This document shows, piece by piece, positions 1 through 5,440 of a stretch of 5,524 nt of DNA. This DNA is from an uncultured Eubacteriales bacterium (GTDB lineage Bacteria; Bacillota; Clostridia; Oscillospirales; Acutalibacteraceae). How positions within the stretch are numbered: position 1 is the first letter of the stretch; every line of letters starts with the position of its first letter. The stretch lies in assembly GCA_900321905.1 (NCBI GenBank), contig ONXZ01000103.1:1-5524 (forward strand). Reading direction: 5' to 3'. The notes under the pieces were generated by a model. That model saw only the letters and a program-made list of their open reading frames with translations, was not told the DNA's origin and made no database searches. The position numbers and the translations under genes were made by a program.

Positions 1-1002
1 CTCAAAAGGCGCAATATAACTGAAATCCGGCTGATTGTCTGTAAAGCAGCCTGTCATCAGTTCAAAATACGGACCGTCCTCATCGGTCAGATTTCTATCC
101 CATGCCTTGCCGAAATCACCGCTGCCCCAGGTCCACTGCTTTTTACCCGGCGAAATATGATGGTCGGCAATATGGAGCAGGCCTGCTTTCACGCCGTCAT
201 CATAACCGCCGACAAAATCAAAGTCGCTCTTTGCCGCCATATAAGAGGTAGGTACAGGCAGATTATCGTAGCGTGAAATATCAACGCCCTTTGAGTAATC
301 CACCTTGTAATAGGTGCCCGTTGCAATCGGGAAAGTGGAAACATCTCGCTTGCCGTGGTCCATAACTGCAGTCACATCAGGCGGAAAGATACTGCGGTAA
401 TTGCTGTTCACCGCAACGGCAGGATTTGCCCACCAAAGAAAAGTCTGCTTTATCGGCGTGCGGTTAAACAGATGATTTTTAAGCTCTAAATACGCCTTAT
501 CGGGAAAGAGCGTAAACTCCGTCTCTCCCTTGGTATGAAACATATTCTCGTATTCACTCACAACAACCGTTGCGCTGCCATCCTCATTTTCAAAAAAAGT
601 ATAGTTCACCTCGTCAAAGGTGCTCGGACGATGGTGTTGCGGCCAGTTGAATTCAATGCCGCCGCTTATCCACGGACCTGCCAAGCCGACAAGCGCAGGC
701 TTGATAACACGGTTATAGTAAACAAAATCGTAGTTGCGTGTTTTATCAAAAGCACGCTGCACCCTGCCGCCGAGTTCGGGCAGAATCATTATCTTGAGAT
801 AATCGTTTTCAAGGAATACCGCTTTGTATTCTTTGTCGATTTTTTCATCGCTGATTTTGTCAATAACAGGGTGCGGATAAACCTTGCCGCTGCTGCCCTG
901 ATAGACACGTTTTTCAAGAAAGAGCGGATTTCTGTCAGGCTCTGCTGCCTCATAGGTAGGAATAACTACTGTTTCTTCCCAAACTTTAGATTTTGTGTTC
1001 AT
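1..1002 (-). CDS. DUF5107-family protein, N-terminal part (runs off the left edge)
   Basis: The frame is open from ATG at 1002 to the window edge: 334 codons, no stop, 3' end missing. I recognise the DUF5107 family, whose members usually pair an N-terminal beta-sandwich, galactose-mutarotase-like region with C-terminal TPR repeats in a protein of roughly 1000 residues. Visible signatures are ENDYLKIMILPELGGRV (residues 65-81, mutarotase-like strand-turn), GIEFNWPQHH (115-124), WTWGSGDFGKAWDRN (290-304), LTDEDGPYFEL (305-315) and TDNQPDFSYI (321-330). The TPR part would lie outside the window. No signal peptide is visible, so it is probably cytoplasmic. The start is supported by AAGGTGA (1008-1014), five bases upstream. 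The exact reaction is not established to my knowledge; a role in carbohydrate breakdown or sensing is inferred from the fold and the divergent AraC regulator. Family call fairly sure, function unknown. Confidence 0.85.
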   Translation of the reverse strand, partial: MNTKSKVWEETVVIPTYEAAEPDRNPLFLEKRVYQGSSGKVYPHPVIDKISDEKIDKEYKAVFLENDYLKIMILPELGGRVQRAFDKTRNYDFVYYNRVIKPALVGLAGPWISGGIEFNWPQHHRPSTFDEVNYTFFENEDGSATVVVSEYENMFHTKGETEFTLFPDKAYLELKNHLFNRTPIKQTFLWWANPAVAVNSNYRSIFPPDVTAVMDHGKRDVSTFPIATGTYYKVDYSKGVDISRYDNLPVPTSYMAAKSDFDFVGGYDDGVKAGLLHIADHHISPGKKQWTWGSGDFGKAWDRNLTDEDGPYFELMTGCFTDNQPDFSYIAPFE

Positions 1003-1007
1003 AAATA

Positions 1008-1014
1008 TCACCTT
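1008..1014 (-). promoter_or_regulatory. Ribosome binding site of the DUF5107 gene
   Basis: AAGGTGA on the minus strand lies five bases before ATG 1002 and fixes that start. It sits next to the -35 hexamer (1017-1022) of the oppositely directed AraC promoter, so the two genes share a very compact control region. Confidence 0.75.
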
Positions 1015-1016
1015 CG

Positions 1017-1045
1017 TTGACATTATTACATTTCCATTATATAAT
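1017..1045 (+). promoter_or_regulatory. Consensus sigma-A promoter of the AraC-family gene
   Basis: TTGACA at 1017-1022, a 17-base spacer, then TATAAT at 1040-1045: both hexamers and the spacing match the sigma-70/sigma-A consensus exactly. Transcription would begin near 1052, giving a leader of about 55 bases before ATG 1107. A perfect promoter for a regulator suggests that it is held in check, perhaps by autorepression; that is inference. Confidence 0.8.
1036..1041 (-). promoter_or_regulatory. Probable -10 element of the DUF5107 gene
   Basis: TATAAT on the minus strand, about 34 bases upstream of ATG 1002. It overlaps the plus-strand -10 because both lie in the perfect 12-base palindrome CATTATATAATG (1035-1046). 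At the 16 to 18 base spacings (1058-1065) the minus strand shows no TTGACA-like hexamer. A good -10 without a -35 fits an activator-dependent promoter. Confidence 0.45.
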
Positions 1046-1055
1046 GTTAATCAAC

Positions 1056-1094
1056 GGATTTGTTTTGATAATCTTTCAAAAAATTTAGAAATCC
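1056..1094. promoter_or_regulatory. Candidate operator: nested inverted repeats between the divergent genes
   Basis: GGATTT (1056-1061) and AAATCC (1089-1094) form an inverted pair 33 bases apart centre to centre, about three helical turns. Inside them TTTTGA (1063-1068) and TCAAAA (1076-1081) form a second dyad with a 7-base gap. The block lies just upstream of where the DUF5107 promoter's -35 should be and within the AraC leader, the right place for an activator of one gene and a repressor of the other. The repeats are short and the region is AT-rich, so chance is possible. Confidence 0.3.
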
Positions 1095-1106
1095 TGCTGT
1101 AGTATC

Positions 1107-1910
1107 ATGAAACTGATAGGAAACGGACTTGAGCGCGGTTCATATATGCATTTCTACACACCGTCGGGCACTGCCAAACGGCTTTATTATTATCCGCTTT
1201 GCGCAGGCGAATTCTTTTGCAACAACGAATACGAAGTAAACCGAGAGCAGTATAACAGTTATCTGATTATTTGCGTGCTGGACGGCAAAATTAAACACGA
1301 CGGTATAACAGTAAAAGGCGGCGAAGCGCTCCTTGTTGACTGTTACAAACCGCACCGATATTACTCTGATACGTCGGCGCATACCTTGTGGCTGCATTTT
1401 GACGGAGGTAATTCCCATGAACTTTTTGAAGAGATTATCGGCACAAAGGGCAAAAAAATAAAATGCCCCGACTTTGTAAGCCGAAACATTTTTGCCGTTA
1501 TGAACACAGACAGCGAAGCGCAACAGTCGGAAGCGATTTTCAAAATGCTGATGCGTATGCTCGATATGCAGAACTCTGCCAATGAAGCGACGCTCTCGTC
1601 AACAGAAACTGCAAAAGAATATATAAAACAGAATTATCAAAACAATCTCAGCGTTTCACAAATCGCAAGGGCGGTTAATTTAAGTCCCTCTTATTTTTCA
1701 AGAATATTTAAGGACAACACAGCGCTTTCGCCCTATGATTATCTTTTATCGGTGCGCCTGGATAAAGCAAAGGAACTGCTGATAAATTCCGACCTGCCTG
1801 TCAGCGAAATCGCCTATAGGTGCGGATTTAACAGCACGTCAAATTTCATCTGCTTTTTCAAAAAAGAAACAGGCCTCTCACCGCTAAAATTCCGCAAAAT
1901 CGTATTTTAG
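1107..1910 (+). CDS. AraC-family transcriptional regulator
   Basis: A 267-residue regulator with the usual AraC layout and length. The N-terminal half (roughly 20-105) looks like the small cupin-type effector pocket, with KPHRYY (81-86) and LWLHFDG (94-100), typical of the sugar-responsive clostridial branch. The C-terminal 100 residues carry two helix-turn-helix motifs: LSVSQIARAVNLSPSYFSRI (181-200), and a second beginning PVSEIAYRCGFNSTSNF (231-247) and ending with KKETGLSPLKFRK (252-264). ATG 1107 is chosen because the residues after it (KLIGNGLERG) resemble the start of relatives, but no good ribosome binding site precedes it; ATG 1146 is the alternative. It is divergent from the DUF5107 gene, the likely target, and ends 70 bases before a strong terminator. 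The effector cannot be read from sequence; a sugar is likely. Confidence 0.93.
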   Translation: MKLIGNGLERGSYMHFYTPSGTAKRLYYYPLCAGEFFCNNEYEVNREQYNSYLIICVLDGKIKHDGITVKGGEALLVDCYKPHRYYSDTSAHTLWLHFDGGNSHELFEEIIGTKGKKIKCPDFVSRNIFAVMNTDSEAQQSEAIFKMLMRMLDMQNSANEATLSSTETAKEYIKQNYQNNLSVSQIARAVNLSPSYFSRIFKDNTALSPYDYLLSVRLDKAKELLINSDLPVSEIAYRCGFNSTSNFICFFKKETGLSPLKFRKIVF

Positions 1911-1979
1911 TAACCGCTTCATTATGTTATACTCAGAAAAAAAGCACAACCATCTTTTCCCTTAACTTTATGCAATAAT

Positions 1980-2019
1980 CCCCCAAAGCCGCTTATACAG
2001 CGGATTTTGGGGGTTTTTT
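1980..2019 (+). terminator. Intrinsic terminator of the AraC-family gene
   Basis: CCCCCAAA (1980-1987) and CCGCT (1989-1993) pair with AGCGG (1999-2003) and TTTGGGGG (2006-2013) around a five-base loop, with a small internal mismatch/bulge, followed by six T (2014-2019). The U-run exists only for plus-strand transcription. On the minus strand the stem is followed by ATTATTGC, so it could stop the convergent acyltransferase transcript only weakly. Confidence 0.9.
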
Positions 2020-2040
2020 ATTCCGGACAAGAGAGAAAAA

Positions 2041-3312
2041 TCATTCAGTCCAAGGGAGTTTGATATTAGGAAGTTCCAGTTCATTAACATCCTGAAGGTC
2101 ATATACAATCCCGTTTTTCTCAAGTTCTTTCAAAAAAGCGTTTACAAAGATGGGACTTGAAAAGTTCTGTAAAAAATCGAGGGTGAATTTTCCGTTGACA
2201 GCCGATATTTCAACAGTTAATCCGTTAGAAGCAGATGATGTCCATGCCCGAAAATCGCGAATGTATTGTTCGGCTTCCTGATAATTTGCTTTGCCAACAT
2301 AACTTACCGTAGCCGTAATAACTCTGTTTGCAATTGAATTTATATAGGAAGCAACCTCTAATCTCTCACGGTCACTTTCCTTTGAGAGAAGGAGTCCGTT
2401 AATGCCCTTCATGGAAGCAACGCCCATAAGCACTTCTTCCTCTATTGTTTGGGCAAATACCATTCCCCGATATGCTGTACCCTGCTTTTGTAAGGACCAA
2501 TCGCGCATCTCGTCCTTATATTCCAACATTGCACCGCCAACCAAACTTTGATGCGCCAGTGGTGCATTAAGCGCATTCCTCTGATTTACACAAAGTGTAA
2601 TGCGAATAGTATCTTTTGCATCCGGAAATAAATTAGCAATTGCCCTACTGAGCAACAAAGAAACCATTGTACCCGGACTACCGTCATTATCCACATTAAA
2701 TCTCATAAATTCAGATTCAGAGACAGCAATGCTGTATACGGTATGTCGGCGGTCGTTCTCAAGTCCTGCCGAAGCAACCAGATTTAATGCGTCTGACATC
2801 TCTTCATTTCGCCTTGTAAGCGGAAGATTACTTCTGTTTGTCACAGGGTCTATCCATTCATCTTCAGATATTTCATCGCCAACCAGACGGATACTTTCCT
2901 CTTTCAACCTGACATTATATCGCTCTGAGCAATAATAGTACAGAAGAGTCCTCAGCACTTCATATGCTCCCGTGCCATCTGTTAAGCCATGAAACACATC
3001 AAGAATAATCCAGTTATCCTGCCAGCAAAATGCAATCATATGGTAATTAGATGCATCAGAATTCAGTTCTACTCCGTGAAGTGAATTTGTGATAACCACA
3101 GGACGATGATTTTCGGCAAAAACATATTGCCCGTTCTTTTTCTGCAATTCAACACAGAAATACGGGTATCTTTTCATAGTCGTATCCACTGCACGACGGA
3201 AGATATTTGAATCAATTAAATCACGCATACGAATTCTGATTCTGATTTCGTTGGGGCTCTCTTTAGTGGTCACATATAGTGAGCGCAATTCCGTAAATAG
3301 TTTTTGTTCCAT
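2041..3312 (-). CDS. Condensation/alcohol acetyltransferase-fold acyltransferase
   Basis: A 423-residue protein of the CoA-dependent acyltransferase superfamily (condensation domains, alcohol acetyltransferases, PapA5-like enzymes), which joins an acyl group from CoA or a carrier protein to an alcohol or amine. HGLTDG (108-113) is the HxxxDG active-site motif: H108 would be the catalytic base, and only the less critical first His of HHxxxDG is replaced, by Phe. Other features of the fold are an early FRRAVDTTMKRYPYF (38-52), VNQR (242-245) and SYVGK (337-341) in the second half. Length fits a single stand-alone domain; no carrier or adenylation domain is attached. No signal peptide or membrane segment is seen. 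GTG 3321 would add three residues but lies inside the ribosome binding site, so ATG 3312 is preferred. It has its own promoter and follows the MATE gene's terminator. Substrate unknown. Confidence 0.82.
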   Translation of the reverse strand: MEQKLFTELRSLYVTTKESPNEIRIRIRMRDLIDSNIFRRAVDTTMKRYPYFCVELQKKNGQYVFAENHRPVVITNSLHGVELNSDASNYHMIAFCWQDNWIILDVFHGLTDGTGAYEVLRTLLYYYCSERYNVRLKEESIRLVGDEISEDEWIDPVTNRSNLPLTRRNEEMSDALNLVASAGLENDRRHTVYSIAVSESEFMRFNVDNDGSPGTMVSLLLSRAIANLFPDAKDTIRITLCVNQRNALNAPLAHQSLVGGAMLEYKDEMRDWSLQKQGTAYRGMVFAQTIEEEVLMGVASMKGINGLLLSKESDRERLEVASYINSIANRVITATVSYVGKANYQEAEQYIRDFRAWTSSASNGLTVEISAVNGKFTLDFLQNFSSPIFVNAFLKELEKNGIVYDLQDVNELELPNIKLPWTE

Positions 3313-3317
3313 TTCTC

Positions 3318-3323
3318 TCACCT
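3318..3323 (-). promoter_or_regulatory. Ribosome binding site deciding the acyltransferase start
   Basis: AGGTGA on the minus strand is five bases from ATG 3312. The in-frame GTG at 3321 is formed by the GTG of this very site, so it is unlikely to be used; the protein should begin MEQKLF. Confidence 0.75.
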
Positions 3324-3355
3324 AAATCTAGTTTTTATCTCTTTTTAACTTAAGC

Positions 3356-3392
3356 ACTGACATCCGCAGAATATTGATGTCAGTATTTTTTT
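3356..3392 (+). terminator. Hairpin in the acyltransferase leader, terminator-shaped on the opposite strand
   Basis: ACTGACATC (3356-3364) and GATGTCAGT (3376-3384) form a perfect 9-bp stem with an 11-base loop. On the plus strand it is followed by A and seven T (3386-3392), the form of an intrinsic terminator, yet no plus-strand gene lies upstream of it. On the minus strand the same stem falls in the 5' leader of the acyltransferase mRNA, about 20 bases from the predicted transcript start, where no U-run follows. It may stop antisense transcription, stabilise the mRNA 5' end, or be a relic. Confidence 0.55.
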
Positions 3393-3410
3393 GTTAATTT
3401 TATCAAATAT

Positions 3411-3439
3411 ATCATATCATTTTGGGGTGTGAATATCAA
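3411..3439 (-). promoter_or_regulatory. Sigma-A promoter of the acyltransferase gene
   Basis: On the minus strand TTGATA (3434-3439), a 17-base spacer and TATGAT (3411-3416), each hexamer one base off consensus. Transcription would start near 3404, giving a leader of about 92 bases. It makes the gene independent of the upstream MATE transcript. Confidence 0.72.
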
Positions 3440-3467
3440 TAATCAATATCGCTTAAATCGTATTCAC
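3429..3467. repeat. Repeats around the acyltransferase -35 (possible operator)
   Basis: GTGAATA (3429-3435) and TATTCAC (3461-3467) are perfect inverted 7-mers 32 bases apart centre to centre, both flanked by C/G runs that extend the symmetry loosely. Between them ATCAATA occurs twice in tandem (3435-3441, 3442-3448). One arm overlaps the -35 hexamer, so a bound protein would affect the promoter. Regulator unknown; chance remains possible in AT-rich DNA. Confidence 0.35.
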
Positions 3468-3594
3468 CCTGTTGCAGCAACTCTAAAATAGTTTTCGGAC
3501 ATTGCAAAGATTTTAGCGTCAACCTCGACGACTTAACAAGATAAAAAACACACTCAGTAAGTCTATATGCCGTAGGCTTTCTGAGTGTGTTTTG
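3436..3594 (-). other. Unexplained protein-like reading frame without a start
   Basis: This is the same frame as the MATE gene, after two further stops. Fifty-two sense codons are open on the minus strand, ending at TGA 3436-3438, with a tail that reads like protein: KSLQCPKTILELLQQGEYD then LSDIDY. There is no ATG in it, and its first third is the MATE terminator hairpin, so an ordinary gene is unlikely. A second frame over the same DNA also reads plausibly (AKIFAMSENYFRVAATG), which weakens the coding case. It could be a gene remnant, part of a dispersed intergenic repeat, or chance. I do not recognise it. Confidence 0.2.
3543..3593 (-). terminator. Intrinsic terminator of the MATE-kinase transcript
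   Basis: AAAACACACTCAG (3545-3557) and CTGAGTGTGTTTT (3581-3593) are perfect 13-base inverted arms. The loop forms a second helix, AAGTCTA (3559-3565) with TAGGCTT (3573-3579), one G-T pair, leaving a 7-base tip. Read on the minus strand the stem ends in a run of six T (3548 down to 3543), so it terminates leftward transcription about 110 bases after the MATE stop. Confidence 0.85.
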
Positions 3595-3672
3595 TTATAC
3601 TATTACTCTTTGTCTGGGTATTGTGATGATTACTGAGTCGTTCCCCGTTTCCATCATTCCGCCGCAGAGCAT
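3595..3672 (-). other. Possible 25-residue mini-ORF, in frame after the MATE stop
   Basis: From ATG 3672 to TAA 3595 the frame encodes MLCGGMMETGNDSVIITIPR plus five residues. It is in the same frame as the MATE gene, and the reading extends back to the MATE stop (SQAYLALVKM...). The sequence LALVKML followed later by VIITI resembles the last helix and strand of a GHKL ATPase domain, which is how the MATE gene itself ends. No ribosome binding site stands before ATG 3672; the internal ATG pair 3655/3652 has only a weak GGCGGA. It may be a duplicated or read-through tail, or nothing. Very low confidence as a translated gene. Confidence 0.2.
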
Positions 3673-3699
3673 TTTTACTAACGCAAGATACGCCTGTGA

Positions 3700-5430
3700 T
3701 TACCTGTTAACCGTGATAGTTGTTACGTTAAAATCAAGCACGCGATTGTACTCAATAGCAGACGAAAGCGCTCTTACAAGTTTTAGTCCTGTAATGATAT
3801 TACCGCTGTCGTCAATATATTCCGTAGGGTTAAACAAGTTGCCGTTATCACGGATACGAAGCGTTATCTTGTCTGCAAAAATACGCACGCAAATATCAAC
3901 GGTATCGCTTTTATCTGACCTTGCATAAGACGCTATGTTGTGGCAAAGTTCCTCGGTATTGACAGCGATGGCGTTTGCAACTGTTGCGTCAACACCGTTA
4001 TCCTTGCAGAATGCGAGAACAGTTTTTGCCGCTACGCTTGCCTGCGACTGTTCGTTGTCAATTGAAAAGTCAAGCACGGAGTCTTTCTCTTCATCAAGAA
4101 GCAGGAGGCTTTTTTTGTTCTGCTTTTTCTTTGCAACGAGAATAACCACAAGCAGGATAAGCAGAGTCGCAGCCTTTGACACCGGGAACGACGCCCAGAG
4201 CCAGTATATATCAATTTTTGAGAATGCGTACATAATCGGCACAACGGTGAGGAAACCGTCGAGGATTACAAGAATATTTGCAATAGTCCTCTGCTTTGTT
4301 GCCTGGAAGAAGGTGCGCAAAACATATACAACGCTCAGAATAGGCACGTTGATTGAGAGGATACGGAATGTAACCTTGAATATGCCGAGCGTTTCTTTAT
4401 CCGTCAAGCCGTAAATTGAAGCGAGTTGAACCGGGAATAGTTCAGATACAACAAATACGACCATACAAAGCACAAGCGTTACAATCATACCGTAGCGCAG
4501 AGTAATTTTGATACCCTTTGTATCCTTTTCGCCATACAATGCGCCAAGTATCGGAAGCATTGTCATTGACGCGCCCTCGACAAATATGAACGCAAGGGAG
4601 TTAAGCGAAAACGTAACCGACGCAATTTTGCAGCCCATAACGCCCGTTGCACCGAGGATAATTGAGTTTGTGAAAAACAGCCGCAAAAAATTGCAGACGT
4701 AAATAAGCGAGGACGGCAGTCCTGTGCTGAACGTGTCCTTTAAAAAGCGCATTGATTTGAAACTTGATTTGTCAAAATGAACGCTGCGCTTTTTTGATTT
4801 AAAGTAACCGATAGTCAGAATACTACTGACAACATAGCCTGTAACGGTTGCCCAGCCTGCGCCTGCAATGCCCATATTTAAAGGCTTCATATACAGATAA
4901 TCGCAGCCGAGGTTTATCACGTTTGCAATAATAGGAAGCACTGTTGAAAAGCGGTTCATACCGTCAGTTCTTGCGAATGCCGCAGTCTGATTTGTGAGCG
5001 CAATCAGCGGACCTGTACACCACAGCGGCAGCAGGAAGGATTTAACGTAGCCGTAGAGTTCCCCGCCCTTTGTGAGTATGTGCGCCGTCGGCGCTGCGAG
5101 CAAAATACCGACAACTGCAAGAACAATCGCGGAAACAACGCCAGCCAGAAACGACAGCGTGAACACTTTGTCAGCAGATTCGTTATCGCGCTTGCCCTTA
5201 TACATAACCGACAGCGTGTTGCCGCCGAAGGTGAACAGTGACACAAGAATATCACGCAAAAAAGTTATGCAAAGCGAAAGGTTGATGGCGGACAGTTCTT
5301 CCGTGCCGAGAATTCTGCCGACCATTATGGCGTCAATAATTCCCGCAAGGTACATTGACGCCGTAAGCGACAGGGTTGAAACAAGCAGAGTTCTGTATTT
5401 TCTGTTAAGTAAAGTTCCTTTTCTTTCCAT
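3700..5430 (-). CDS. MATE-family transporter fused to a C-terminal GHKL (RsbW-like) kinase domain
   Basis: A 576-residue protein; MATE exporters are usually about 450. Residues 1-433 are a polytopic membrane region of about twelve hydrophobic segments with the MATE signature DAIMVGRILGTEELSAINLS (33-52) in the first helix pair and a related second half (from about 235). MATE proteins export drugs or metabolites by Na+ or H+ antiport. After a basic linker (KKKQNKK, 434-440) comes a cytoplasmic GHKL ATPase domain (about 455-576): N-box EELCHNIASYA (493-503) with E494 and N498 matching the catalytic Glu and Mg-binding Asn of SpoIIAB/RsbW, DNG (528-530) and GLKLVRAL (548-555). The second Gly of the DxGxG box is Leu. 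The start is supported by AGGTAAG (5434-5440). The kinase part may regulate export or bind a partner; that is inference. Coupled to the gene upstream and ended by the terminator at 3543. Confidence 0.92.
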   Translation of the reverse strand: MERKGTLLNRKYRTLLVSTLSLTASMYLAGIIDAIMVGRILGTEELSAINLSLCITFLRDILVSLFTFGGNTLSVMYKGKRDNESADKVFTLSFLAGVVSAIVLAVVGILLAAPTAHILTKGGELYGYVKSFLLPLWCTGPLIALTNQTAAFARTDGMNRFSTVLPIIANVINLGCDYLYMKPLNMGIAGAGWATVTGYVVSSILTIGYFKSKKRSVHFDKSSFKSMRFLKDTFSTGLPSSLIYVCNFLRLFFTNSIILGATGVMGCKIASVTFSLNSLAFIFVEGASMTMLPILGALYGEKDTKGIKITLRYGMIVTLVLCMVVFVVSELFPVQLASIYGLTDKETLGIFKVTFRILSINVPILSVVYVLRTFFQATKQRTIANILVILDGFLTVVPIMYAFSKIDIYWLWASFPVSKAATLLILLVVILVAKKKQNKKSLLLLDEEKDSVLDFSIDNEQSQASVAAKTVLAFCKDNGVDATVANAIAVNTEELCHNIASYARSDKSDTVDICVRIFADKITLRIRDNGNLFNPTEYIDDSGNIITGLKLVRALSSAIEYNRVLDFNVTTITVNR

Positions 5431-5433
5431 AAA

Positions 5434-5440
5434 CTTACCT
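5434..5440 (-). promoter_or_regulatory. MATE ribosome binding site containing the upstream gene's stop codon
   Basis: AGGTAAG on the minus strand stands three bases before ATG 5430. Its TAA (5435-5437) is the stop of the preceding frame, so a ribosome finishing that gene is placed on the start of the next: the layout of translational coupling. Confidence 0.65.

Noticed and set aside
535..1020. Plus-strand open frame of 161 codons
   Set aside because: It is antisense to the well-supported DUF5107 frame, has no family resemblance, and is rich in Phe, Arg and Cys as expected of a shadow frame.
1140..1582. Two minus-strand open frames over the AraC gene
   Set aside because: They lie opposite a clear AraC regulator and carry no recognisable motif.
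1928..1933. TATACT as a plus-strand -10 after the AraC gene
   Set aside because: No -35 at the right distance, and a terminator follows within 50 bases with no plus-strand gene beyond it.
2600..2935. Plus-strand open frame inside the acyltransferase gene
   Set aside because: Shadow of the minus-strand gene; low-complexity composition and no domain.
3319..3321. GTG as the acyltransferase start
   Set aside because: It lies within the AGGTGA ribosome binding site that serves ATG 3312 at proper spacing.
3587..4702. Plus-strand open frames and a short minus frame across the MATE gene
   Set aside because: All overlap the MATE-kinase gene, whose two domains are recognisable; the frames look like reversed membrane-protein codons.
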